The position numbers and the translations under genes are program-made. Below are positions 11,855 to 21,017 of a DNA stretch of 64,000 nt, in pieces (position 1 is the first letter of the stretch; each line of letters starts with the position of its first letter). The notes under the pieces were generated by a model, which made no database searches, had not been told where the DNA came from, and saw only the letters and a list, made by a program, of their open reading frames with translations. Origin of the DNA: Rhodococcus sp. X156 (lineage in GTDB: Bacteria > Actinomycetota > Actinomycetes > Mycobacteriales > Mycobacteriaceae); the NCBI RefSeq assembly GCF_004006015.1, contig NZ_CP034766.1:558001-622000 (forward strand), in the 5' to 3' direction.

Positions 11855-11954
11855 GAGTCCGTCGCTGAAGAGCCCTGTGCTCATGCCGTTCGTCGCTGCG
11901 CCCACGAGGCGCCGGGGTCGGGGTGGGACGACTGAGTCGGAGAGGTAGCCCTCT

Positions 11955-13304
<1,350 letters not shown>

Positions 13305-13339
13305 CGCCAACCACTTCGCCCAGACTGAGGAGCACCACG

Positions 13340-13699
13340 GTGACCAAGCCAGAGATCGAGTTCCCCGGCGGGGAAGCGCCCAGCGAGCTGCAGATCACCG
13401 ACCTCGTCGTCGGTGACGGCCCGGAGGCGGCACCGGGCAGCAAGGTCGAGGTCCACTACCTCGGCGTGGAGTTCGACTCCGGCGAGGAGTTCGACTCGTC
13501 CTGGAACCGGGGGGAGTCGCTGAGCTTCCCGCTGCAGGGCCTCATCGAGGGCTGGCAGAAGGGCATCCCCGGCATGAAGGTCGGTGGACGCCGCCAGCTG
13601 GTCATCCCCCCGCAGCTGGCCTACGGCCCTGCCGGCGGCGGGCACCGCCTCTCCGGCAAGACGCTGATCTTCGTCATCGACCTGCTGGGCGTCGGCTAG
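13340..13699 (+). CDS. FKBP-type peptidyl-prolyl cis-trans isomerase
   Basis: A 119-residue single-domain FKBP. The canonical segments are KVEVHYLGVEFDSGEEFDSSW, LSFPLQGLIEGWQKGIPGMK, GGRRQLVIPPQLAYG and TLIFVIDLLGV, with the usual aromatic and Asp residues of the active site. There is no signal peptide or membrane segment, so it acts in the cytoplasm, catalysing prolyl isomerisation during folding. GTG at 13340 follows GAGGAG. It is the last gene of the gltA transcription unit and is followed by a strong terminator. Confidence 0.92.
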   Translation: MTKPEIEFPGGEAPSELQITDLVVGDGPEAAPGSKVEVHYLGVEFDSGEEFDSSWNRGESLSFPLQGLIEGWQKGIPGMKVGGRRQLVIPPQLAYGPAGGGHRLSGKTLIFVIDLLGVG

Positions 13700-13719
13700 A
13701 CCCCGAGCACCACGTCGTG

Positions 13720-13760
13720 CACGAGCGCGGTGCCGGTCACTGACCGGCCCCGCGCTCGTG
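13720..13760. terminator. Long bidirectional hairpin after the FKBP gene
   Basis: The outer stem is a perfect 11-bp pair, CACGAGCGCGG and CCGCGCTCGTG. Inside it CCGGTCA and TGACCGG form a second stem. The structure lies between the converging FKBP and GMC oxidoreductase genes and can end both transcripts. Confidence 0.8.
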
Positions 13761-13781
13761 TGCCTTCTACGTGCGGCCGCG

Positions 13782-15551
13782 CTAGGCGGTGTGGGCGCGC
13801 GCTGAGGCGCCGAGCACGGTGAGGGGGAGCCGCAGCGCGCCCGGTGCGTCCGCGGGCACCACGGGGCGGGCCGGGGGCACCGGGTCGCAGCGCCGGTAGG
13901 CCGCGCCCAGCTCGGGGCGGACGTCGGCGGTGCCCTTGTTCGGCCACAGCGCGAAGGCCCGCTCAGCCTGTGCGGTGATGGTCAGCGAGGGGTTGACGCC
14001 CAGGTTGGCGCTCACCGTGGAGCCGTCGGACACGTGCAGGCCGGGGTGGCCGAACACCCGGTGGTAGGCGTCGACCACGCCACCCTCGGGGGAGTCGGCG
14101 ATGGCGCAGCCGCCCAGGAAGTGCGCCGTCATCGGGATGTTGAACACGTCGCCGATGGAGCCACCGGCGTGGCCGTTGATCTTGTCCGCAGCCCGGCGCA
14201 CGGCCTCGTGACCCTGCGGGATCCAGCGCGGCGGCGGCTCGCCGGGGCCGGGGCGGCTGGTGAGCTTGCGCCGGCCGAAGAGGCCGCGCTTGGTGGTCAG
14301 CTCGATGGAGTTGTCCCCGGTCTGCATCACCAGCGCGATCACCGTGCGCTCCGACCAGTGGTAGACGGACAGGTTGCGCACGAACGCGATGGGGTGGCGC
14401 ACCGCAACGCCGAGGGTCTTCAGCGGCCGAGGAGCCCGGCCGCCGCCGTCGGCCAGCACGGTCTGCAGCAGCCCGATGGCGTTGGAGCCCTTGCCGTAGC
14501 GCACCGGCTCGATGTGGGTGCGCTCGTCCGGGTGGAACGACGAGGTGATGGCGATGCCGCGGCTGTAGTCGACGGCGCGGGTGCGGGCGGTGGCGGCGAG
14601 CACCGCCTCGGAGTTGGTGCGCACCGTGGAGCCCAGTCGCGGGGAGATGCTGGGAAGGTTGCCCTCGGCCTGCATGGAGCCCAGCAGCCGCTGCGTGCCG
14701 TACGTGCCGGCCGCCACCACCACCTGCCCGGCGGTGATGGTGCGCTGGTGCCGGCGACGCACGGTGCCGGTGCGCTGCACAGCCACCTCGTAGCCGCCGT
14801 CGGTGCGCGGGCGCAGCGAGGTCACGGTGCTGAGCGGGTGCACCGTGGCGCCGGCCTGCTCGGCCAGGTACAGGTAGTTCTTCACCAGGGTGTTCTTGGA
14901 GCCGTAGCGGCAGCCGGTCATGCAGCCACCGCACTCGGTGCAGCTGGTCCGCTCCGGGCCGGCGCCGCCGAAGAACGGGTCGGGGACCGTGGTGCCGCCC
15001 GGGGTGTTCTCCTCGGTGCCGAAGAAGACACCCACCGGCGTGGTGGTGAAGGTGTGGCCCACACCCATCTCCTCGGCCACCTCGCGCATCACCGCGTCGG
15101 CGGGGGTGGACAGCGGGTTGGGGCGCACGCCGAGCATCCGCCGGGCCTGCTCGTAGTAGGGGTTGAGCTCGTCCTGCCAGTCGGTGATGTGCGCCCACTG
15201 CGGGTCCTGGAAGAACGCCGGGGGCGGCTGGTAGAGGGTGTTGGCGTAGTTCAGCGAGCCGCCGCCCACGCCGGCGCCGGCCATCACCAGCACGTCGGGC
15301 AGCAGGTGGATGCGCTGCAGGCCGAAGCAGCGCAGCTGCGGCGCCCACAGGTAGCGGCGCAAGTTCCAGCTGGTCTTCGGCAGCTCGTCGTCGGCGAAGC
15401 GACGGCCCGCCTCGAGCACGCCGACCCGGTAGCCCTTCTCGGTGAGCCGGAGCGCGGCCACCGAGCCACCGAAGCCTGATCCGATCACCAGCACGTCGTA
15501 GTCGGGCTCGGCGGCGCTGGTCTGTCCCTGAAGTTGCTGTGCGGTACCCAC
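13782..15551 (-). CDS. GMC-family oxidoreductase, cholesterol-oxidase (ChoD)-like
   Basis: A 589-residue flavoprotein. The N-terminal FAD-binding fold reads DVLVIGSGFGGSVAALRLTE, followed by VMAGAGVGGGSLNYANTLY. Near residue 210 is CTECGGCMTGCRYGSKNTL, a CxxCxxCxxxC cluster also seen in ChoD-type GMC proteins. The C-terminus has FLGGCAIADSPEGGVVD, GLHVSDGSTVSANLGVNPS and LTITAQAERAF, the GMC signature 2 region with catalytic His/Asn. The family oxidises sterols or other alcohols; mycobacterial ChoD itself has a debated role, so substrate is open. GTG at 15551 has a poor ribosome site. Divergent from fmdB. Confidence 0.8.
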   Translation of the reverse strand: MGTAQQLQGQTSAAEPDYDVLVIGSGFGGSVAALRLTEKGYRVGVLEAGRRFADDELPKTSWNLRRYLWAPQLRCFGLQRIHLLPDVLVMAGAGVGGGSLNYANTLYQPPPAFFQDPQWAHITDWQDELNPYYEQARRMLGVRPNPLSTPADAVMREVAEEMGVGHTFTTTPVGVFFGTEENTPGGTTVPDPFFGGAGPERTSCTECGGCMTGCRYGSKNTLVKNYLYLAEQAGATVHPLSTVTSLRPRTDGGYEVAVQRTGTVRRRHQRTITAGQVVVAAGTYGTQRLLGSMQAEGNLPSISPRLGSTVRTNSEAVLAATARTRAVDYSRGIAITSSFHPDERTHIEPVRYGKGSNAIGLLQTVLADGGGRAPRPLKTLGVAVRHPIAFVRNLSVYHWSERTVIALVMQTGDNSIELTTKRGLFGRRKLTSRPGPGEPPPRWIPQGHEAVRRAADKINGHAGGSIGDVFNIPMTAHFLGGCAIADSPEGGVVDAYHRVFGHPGLHVSDGSTVSANLGVNPSLTITAQAERAFALWPNKGTADVRPELGAAYRRCDPVPPARPVVPADAPGALRLPLTVLGASARAHTA

Positions 15552-15638
15552 CGCAGCAGCCTAACAACTAGAAACAGACTGGACTGAATGTATCTGCGGT
15601 GACCCTGTGCGAACACCTCTGTGCGGGCAGTTCTCCCG

Positions 15639-15668
15639 TCGACAACCTGTGCTGACCGTGGCTACCGT
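15639..15668 (+). promoter_or_regulatory. Possible sigma-A-type promoter of fmdB-fmdA
   Basis: TCGACA (-35) and TACCGT (-10) are spaced by 18 bases, and the ribosome site AGGAGG of fmdB follows about 20 bases later. The match to TTGACA/TAnnnT is good for a high-GC organism. Confidence 0.5.
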
Positions 15669-15698
15669 CGAGGTTTCCCGGCAGCAGGAGGCCGCGCA

Positions 15699-15989
15699 GT
15701 GGTCGCATACCAGTACCGGTGCGCCGAGCACGGCGTGTGCGAGGTCCAGCGGCCGATGGGCAGCGCCCCCGCCCAGTGGCCGTGCCCGGAGTGCGGGGGC
15801 GACACCGCTCGCGTGTTCGCTGCCCCGCACCTGGGCCTGGCCGACCGGGGCCGCCTCGCCGCCATCGACGCCACCCGGCGCTCGGCCGACGAGCCGGCCG
15901 TGGTCACGTCCGTGCCCGGCAGCGGCGCCCGCCGGCGCACCCCGACAGCCTCCGACAACCCCGTCCTGCGGAGGCTGCCCAAACCCTGA
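15699..15989 (+). CDS. fmdB: FmdB-type zinc-ribbon protein
   Basis: A 96-residue protein beginning VVAYQYRCAEHGVCEVQRP and continuing WPCPECGGDTARVF, so it has the Cys pairs of the FmdB/CxxC_CxxC_SSSS zinc ribbon family. GTG at 15699 has AGGAGG seven bases upstream, and the family always starts close to (M)xxYxYxC, which fixes the start. FmdB was first described as a putative regulator beside formamidase in methylotrophs. Here it lies 34 bp upstream of the formamidase gene, so the pair is conserved. The C-terminal 40 residues are basic and Pro-rich, probably disordered. Confidence 0.85.
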   Translation: MVAYQYRCAEHGVCEVQRPMGSAPAQWPCPECGGDTARVFAAPHLGLADRGRLAAIDATRRSADEPAVVTSVPGSGARRRTPTASDNPVLRRLPKP

Positions 15990-16023
15990 CTGCGCCGACC
16001 CTGACCACCCGAGGGAGCACCCC

Positions 16024-17277
16024 ATGCCCGAGCTCGTCTTCCCGCTGGACAGCAGCAAGCCGTTCACCGACCAGCAGATCGTCGGTCACAACCGCTGGCA
16101 CCCGGACATCCCGGCCGCGGTGCAGGTCAAGCCCGGCGACACCTTCCGGGTGCACTGCCGGGAGTGGTTCGACGGGGCGATCGGCAACAACGACTCCGCC
16201 GACGACGTCCGGGACTGCCCGCTGTCCCAGGTGCACCGGCTCAGCGGCCCGTTCGCGGTGGAGGGTGCGGCACCCGGTGACCTGCTGGTGGTGGACATCG
16301 TGGACCTCGGGCCGATCCCGCAGGAGGACTCCGGCCCGCTGGCCGGGCAGGGGTGGGGCTACACCGGCATCTTCGCCAGGGACAACGGCGGCGGGTTCCT
16401 CACCGACCAGTTCCCGGACGCCTACAAGACGGTGTGGGACTTCCAGGGCCAGCGGACCACCTCGCGGCACGTGCCGGAGGTGTCCTTCACCGGCATCACC
16501 CACCCGGGGCTGATGGGCACCGCACCCTCGCACGAGCTGCTCAACCGGTGGAACACCCGCGAGGGAGCCCTCATCGCCACCGACCCGGACCGGGTCCCCG
16601 CCCTGGCGCTGCCCCCGCTGGCCACCGACGCCATCCTCGGCTCGCTCTCCGGGGCCGACTTCGACCGGGTGGCCGCGGAGGGGGCGCGCACCGCGCCGCC
16701 GCGGGAGAACGGCGGCAACCAGGACATCAAGAACTTCAGCCGGGGAACGCGGGTGTTCTACCCGGTGTTCGTGGACGGGGCGCACCTGTCGGTGGGCGAC
16801 CTGCACTTCTCCCAGGGCGACGGCGAGATCACTTTCTGCGGGGCCATCGAGATGGGCGGGTTCATCGACCTGCACGTGGACCTGATCAAGGGCGGCATGG
16901 ACACCTACGGGGTGCACGAGAACGCGATCTTCCTCCCGGGCAACGTGGAGCCGCAGTTCAGCGAGTGGCTGGCGTTCTCCGGCACGTCGGTGACCCTGGA
17001 CGGGGAGCAGCGCTACCTCGACTCGCACCTGTCCTACCAGCGGGCGTGCCTGCACGCGATCGACTACCTGACGAAGTTCGGCTACACCCCGGAGCAGGGC
17101 TACATGATCCTCGGCGCCGCGCCGATCGAGGGCCGGCTGTCCGGGGTGGTGGACATCCCCAACTCCTGCTCCACGGTGTACCTGCCCACGGCGCTGTTCG
17201 ACTTCGACGTGCGCCCGTCGGTGGGTGGCCCGCACCAGGTGACCCAGGGGACGCCGGTGCCGCGGTCGAGCTTCTAG
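16024..17277 (+). CDS. fmdA: Acetamidase/formamidase
   Basis: A 417-residue FmdA/AmdA-family amidase that hydrolyses formamide or short aliphatic amides to the acid and ammonia. Recognised segments are GHNRWHPDIPAAVQVKPGD, ECREWFDG-like HCREWFDGAIGNNDSADD, VHRLSGPFAVEGAAPGD, DFQG...SRHVPEVSFTGITHPG, HFSQGDGEITFCGAIEM and YMILGAAPIEGRLSGVVDIPN. ATG at 16024 follows GAGGGAG. It is the second gene of the fmdB-fmdA unit, giving a nitrogen-scavenging role. It converges on lutC with a strong shared hairpin between. Confidence 0.92.
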   Translation: MPELVFPLDSSKPFTDQQIVGHNRWHPDIPAAVQVKPGDTFRVHCREWFDGAIGNNDSADDVRDCPLSQVHRLSGPFAVEGAAPGDLLVVDIVDLGPIPQEDSGPLAGQGWGYTGIFARDNGGGFLTDQFPDAYKTVWDFQGQRTTSRHVPEVSFTGITHPGLMGTAPSHELLNRWNTREGALIATDPDRVPALALPPLATDAILGSLSGADFDRVAAEGARTAPPRENGGNQDIKNFSRGTRVFYPVFVDGAHLSVGDLHFSQGDGEITFCGAIEMGGFIDLHVDLIKGGMDTYGVHENAIFLPGNVEPQFSEWLAFSGTSVTLDGEQRYLDSHLSYQRACLHAIDYLTKFGYTPEQGYMILGAAPIEGRLSGVVDIPNSCSTVYLPTALFDFDVRPSVGGPHQVTQGTPVPRSSF

Positions 17278-17303
17278 GGGCGTCTGCAAGTACGCCCATG
17301 CTG

Positions 17304-17338
17304 GCCCGCGGTGGTACTGCAAGTACCACCAAGCGGGC
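17304..17338. terminator. Bidirectional hairpin between fmdA and lutC
   Basis: Nested perfect stems: GCCCGC with GCGGGC on the outside and GGTGGTACT with AGTACCACC inside, around a GCA loop, with two unpaired A residues. It ends next to the lutC stop codon and can terminate both converging units. Confidence 0.8.
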
Positions 17339-17956
17339 TCAGCCGACGATCACCACGTCCAGGGTGCGCGGGCCGTGCACGCCCTCCACCCGCTGCAGCT
17401 CGATGTCACTGGTGGCGCTGGGCCCGCTGATGAAGGTGAGCGGACGGGTGGGGTCCAGCCGCGCCAGCGCCTCCGGCACGCTCGCCACCACCTGCTCGGC
17501 CCGCACCACGCACACGTGGTGGTCGGGCACCAGGGTGAGCGCGCGCCGTCCCTGCGCCGCTCCGGCGTCCAGCACCAGCGTGCCGGTGACGGCGATGGCC
17601 ACCGCGCACCCGGTGACCACGGCGTCCACCTCGTCGAGTTGCTGCGGGGACAGCCCGGTGTCGCGCACCACGCCCGGGCACACCTGCGCCCACTCCGCGG
17701 GAAGGTCCGGCGGCACCACCACCGCGCGGTGCCCGGCCAGCAGCCTCGCCAGCGTGGCGGGCACCTGCTCGGCCAGGTCCACCCGGTGCACCTGGGCGCG
17801 GTAGTCGTCCACCCGCGCAGCCAGCAGCGCCACCGCCTCTGGGCTGCCGGGCGGCTGGTCGCCGCGGTGGTGGTAGTCGCGGGGCACCGGCGGCGGCACC
17901 GGCCGGTCGGCCAGGGCGGTGCGAATGCGGGCCAGCACCTCCTCGCGGGGGGTCAC
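17339..17956 (-). CDS. lutC: Lactate utilization protein C (LUD domain)
   Basis: A 205-residue LutC/YkgG protein with the LUD domain. Segments such as DAVVTGCAVAIAVTGTLVLDAGAAQGRRALTLVPDHHVCVV and SGPSATSDIELQRVEGVHGPR are typical. With LutA and LutB it forms the cytochrome-independent L-lactate oxidation system. The GTG at 17956 overlaps the lutB stop codon by 4 bp, showing tight coupling. Third gene of the lutABC operon; no lactate permease is adjacent. Confidence 0.9.
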   Translation of the reverse strand: MTPREEVLARIRTALADRPVPPPVPRDYHHRGDQPPGSPEAVALLAARVDDYRAQVHRVDLAEQVPATLARLLAGHRAVVVPPDLPAEWAQVCPGVVRDTGLSPQQLDEVDAVVTGCAVAIAVTGTLVLDAGAAQGRRALTLVPDHHVCVVRAEQVVASVPEALARLDPTRPLTFISGPSATSDIELQRVEGVHGPRTLDVVIVG

Positions 17957-19422
17957 CGCTGCGCCCACCACTGCCGGAAGGTCTGCTCGGGCGGCGCGGG
18001 CAGGTCGCGGGCGCCGGTCCACAGCGAGCCGGGCCAGGGCAGCGAGCTGATGGTGTGCGAGCGCCCGCCGAGCACCCGGCCCAGGCCCAGCGCCTTCTCC
18101 GCGGCGGCAAAGCGCCCCGGCGCCCCCATCGCCCAGCCCGCCGCGCGCATGGCCACGTCCTGGCCGCTGGGCAGCCCGCCCCGCTCGGCGTCCACCTGCT
18201 CGGCCCGCAGGTGCACCAGCAGCTCGGGGATGTTGATGCGCACCGGGCAGGCGTCGAAGCAGGCCCCGCACAGCGACGAGGCGTAGGGTAGCGACGCGTT
18301 CGGGTCGTCGTGGCCGGTGGTGCCGGTCAGCTGAGGGCTGAGCACCGCGCCGATCGGGCCCGGGTACACCGAGCCGTAGGCGTGCCCACCGGTCCGCTCG
18401 TACACCGGGCAGACGTTGAGGCAGGCCGAGCAGCGGATGCAGTGCAGCGCGCTGCGGCCCACCTCGTCCGCCAGCACCCGGGTGCGCCCGTTGTCCAGCA
18501 GCACCAGGTGGAACTCCTGCGGTCCGTCGCCGGGGTGCACCCCGGTCCACATCGAGGTGTACGGGTTCATCCGCTCGCCGGTGGAGGAGCGGGGCAGCAG
18601 CTGCAGGAACACCTCCAGGTCCTGCCAGGTGGGCACCAGCTTCTCGATGCCCAGCACCGTGATCAGCGTCTGCGGCAGCGTCAGGCACATCCGGCCGTTG
18701 CCCTCCGACTCCACCACCGACAGGGTGCCCGTGTCGGCCACGGCGAAGTTGGCCCCGCTGACGGCCACCCGGGCGGAGAGGAACCGGCGGCGCAGGTGCG
18801 CCCGGGCCGCCATGGCGAGCTGGTGGGGGTCGTCGGTGATGTCCGGGTCCACGTCCGGCATCGCGCGCAGGAAGATCTCCCGGACCTCCGCCCGGTTGCG
18901 GTGGATGGCCGGCACCAGGATGTGGCTGGGCCGGTCGTCGCCCAGCTGCACGATCAGCTCGGCCAGGTCGGTCTCCCACGGGGAGATGCCTGCCTCTTCC
19001 AGCGCCTCGTTCAAGGCGATCTCCTGGGTGGCCATGGACTTGACCTTGACCACCTCGTCGCTGCCGGTGGCCCGCACCAGGTCCACCACGATGCGGTTGG
19101 CCTCCGCGGCGTCGCGGGCCCAGTGCACCACCCCGCCGTGGGCGCTCACCTGCTGCTCCAGCTCCTCGAGCAGCTCGGGCAGCCGGGCCAGCACGTCGGC
19201 CTTCAGCGCGCTGCCGGCCAGGCGCAGCTGCTCCCAGTCGTCCACCTCGGCCACCACGCCCGCGCGCTTGGCCCGGATGGTGGCGGTCGCCGCGCCCAGG
19301 TTGCGCCGCAGCTGGGTGTCCTGCAGGGCGTGGCGCGCTGCGTCGGGGAAGCTCTCCGTGCCCCGCAGGTGGCCCGCCCCGGCCGGTGGAGGGGCGGTCG
19401 GGGTGCCCAGGAACGTGCTCAT
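17953..19422 (-). CDS. lutB: Lactate utilization iron-sulfur protein B
   Basis: A 489-residue LutB/YkgF protein. The N-terminal LUD domain (roughly residues 70-300) contains SGANFAVADTGTLSVVESEGNGRMC. It is followed by a two-cluster ferredoxin region: CIRCSACLNVCPVY and CGACFDACPVRINIPELL, each giving a CxxCxxCxxxCP [4Fe-4S] site. The C-terminus has the DUF3390 tail. It transfers electrons in L-lactate to pyruvate oxidation. The ATG at 19422 overlaps the lutA stop by 4 bp. Confidence 0.92.
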   Translation of the reverse strand: MSTFLGTPTAPPPAGAGHLRGTESFPDAARHALQDTQLRRNLGAATATIRAKRAGVVAEVDDWEQLRLAGSALKADVLARLPELLEELEQQVSAHGGVVHWARDAAEANRIVVDLVRATGSDEVVKVKSMATQEIALNEALEEAGISPWETDLAELIVQLGDDRPSHILVPAIHRNRAEVREIFLRAMPDVDPDITDDPHQLAMAARAHLRRRFLSARVAVSGANFAVADTGTLSVVESEGNGRMCLTLPQTLITVLGIEKLVPTWQDLEVFLQLLPRSSTGERMNPYTSMWTGVHPGDGPQEFHLVLLDNGRTRVLADEVGRSALHCIRCSACLNVCPVYERTGGHAYGSVYPGPIGAVLSPQLTGTTGHDDPNASLPYASSLCGACFDACPVRINIPELLVHLRAEQVDAERGGLPSGQDVAMRAAGWAMGAPGRFAAAEKALGLGRVLGGRSHTISSLPWPGSLWTGARDLPAPPEQTFRQWWAQR

Positions 19423-20156
19423 CGGCCCGTCTCCGTGGACGCCAGGATCTCGGCCAGGTGGACCGTGCGCACGCCGGCCTGGAGGCGGCTCAACCCGCCG
19501 CCGATGTGCATCAGGCAGGAGGAGTCGCCGGCGGTGCAGACCTCGGCGCCGGTGCTGAGCACGGTGGCCATCTTGTCGGCGAGCATCGCGGTGGAGGTGG
19601 CGGCGTTCTTCAGCGCGAACGTGCCGCCGAAGCCGCAGCAGACGTCGGCCTGGGGCAGCTCCACCAGGTCGATGCCGCCGACCGCGCGCAGCAGCTGCAG
19701 CGGCTTGTCGCCCACCCGCAGCAGCCGCAGCGAGTGGCAGGTGGGGTGGTAGGTGACGCGGTGCGGGTAGTGCGCGCCCACGTCGGTCACCCCGAGGACG
19801 TCCACCAGCAGCTCGGAGAGCTCGTAGGTGCGGGCGGCCACGGCGGTGGCGCGCTCGGCGAGGGCGTCGTCACCGGTGCGGCGCGCGATCATGGCGTGCT
19901 GGTGGCGCACCGAGCTGACGCAGGATCCGGACGGGGCGACCACCACGTCGCAGTCGGCGAACACCTGCGCGTGGTGGCGCACCAGCGGCAGCGCCTCGGT
20001 GAGGTAGCCGGTGTTGGCGTGCATCTGGCCGCAGCAGGTCTGCTCCGGCGGGAAGACCACCTGGTGGCCCAGCCGCTCGAGCAGCAGCACCGTGGCCTTG
20101 GCTGCCTCGGGAAAGAGGGCGTCGGCCAGGCAGGTGGCGAACAACGCGATGCGCAC
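19419..20156 (-). CDS. lutA: Lactate utilization (Fe-S)-binding protein A
   Basis: A 245-residue protein with two cysteine-rich CCG domains: EQTCCGQMHANTGY in the first and DVCCGFGGTFALKN in the second, plus YHPTCHSLR. This is the LutA/YkgE/GlpC-type heterodisulfide-like domain arrangement. It is the first gene of the lutABC operon and probably takes part in lactate oxidation with LutB and LutC. The start is GTG at 20156 (MRIALFATCLAD). No regulator of the LldR type is adjacent. Confidence 0.9.
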   Translation of the reverse strand: MRIALFATCLADALFPEAAKATVLLLERLGHQVVFPPEQTCCGQMHANTGYLTEALPLVRHHAQVFADCDVVVAPSGSCVSSVRHQHAMIARRTGDDALAERATAVAARTYELSELLVDVLGVTDVGAHYPHRVTYHPTCHSLRLLRVGDKPLQLLRAVGGIDLVELPQADVCCGFGGTFALKNAATSTAMLADKMATVLSTGAEVCTAGDSSCLMHIGGGLSRLQAGVRTVHLAEILASTETGR

Positions 20157-20239
20157 GGATCGAGCGTACGACGGTGCCCGCCACCTGGCCTGGCGCGCGA
20201 ACCCGCTGGTGGCGGGTGCGGGTCAGGCGGGGGCGCGGG

Positions 20240-20926
20240 TCAGGCGGTGGGCAGCGGGACGTCCCAGGTCTGCGCCGCGATGGTGCCGCCGCCCGAGGTG
20301 GTGGCCGCGGACCGCTTCACCTGCAGGGTGAGGCTGGGGCTGTCCTTCTGCACGACGACGAAGGGCAGCCAACCGGCACCGGCCTTGCCGGTCTTGACGT
20401 CCTTCATCAGCGGGTAGCCCGCCGCTGTCATCGCCTCGACCACCGCGGTGGACGAGCCGGCGGCGTTCTCCTGGCCGTTGGCGGTGAGCAGCCGCAGCGA
20501 ACCGGTCTGCCAGCCCGCGTAGTACTTGTCGCCCGCGGTGGCGGAGACCTTCACCAGGATGATCTCGCGGTCCTTGATGGCCGGCAGCGAGGCGGGCACG
20601 GGGAAGCCGCGGACGTACTCCTCGATGACCACCTTGTCGCCCATCTCGGGGTCGTCGATGGTCTTGTTCACCGGGACCGACTTGCCGGCCGCGCCACCGG
20701 CCGCGGGAGCGGCCGAGCTGCTGGCGGCCGCGGTGGTGCTGGTGGGCGAGGCCGACGCAGAGCTGGTGGCGGCGCTCGAGCTGGGCGCTGCGCTCGTGGT
20801 GGTCGTGGCGGCGGGGGCGGCCTCGGACTCGGAGGAGTCGCCGCCGCACGCGGTGAGCGTGAGGGCCGCGACACAACCAGTGGCGACGAGGGTGGCGAAC
20901 CGGACGCGGGTGGCTTTGGAGTTCAT
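20240..20926 (-). CDS. Predicted lipoprotein of unknown function
   Basis: A 228-residue protein with a lipoprotein signal peptide: basic N-terminus MNSKATRVRF, hydrophobic core and lipobox LTAC with the lipidated Cys at position 27. A low-complexity Ser/Ala/Thr linker covers about residues 30-75. The rest is a globular domain starting VNKTIDDPEMGDKVVIEEYVRG, with no family I can name. It should be anchored on the outer face of the membrane. ATG at 20926 is chosen because it gives a proper signal peptide; an in-frame ATG eight codons upstream exists. It stands alone between lutA and the ABC exporter. Confidence 0.7.
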   Translation of the reverse strand: MNSKATRVRFATLVATGCVAALTLTACGGDSSESEAAPAATTTTSAAPSSSAATSSASASPTSTTAAASSSAAPAAGGAAGKSVPVNKTIDDPEMGDKVVIEEYVRGFPVPASLPAIKDREIILVKVSATAGDKYYAGWQTGSLRLLTANGQENAAGSSTAVVEAMTAAGYPLMKDVKTGKAGAGWLPFVVVQKDSPSLTLQVKRSAATTSGGGTIAAQTWDVPLPTA

Positions 20927-21017
20927 GGCTGCTCTCTTGTTGGCGCACAACGGATTTGTTGGATTGTTGCACGTCAGCGTGGCAGGTGCACCGGTTCTCC
21001 GCCCGTGTCGCAGCAGG

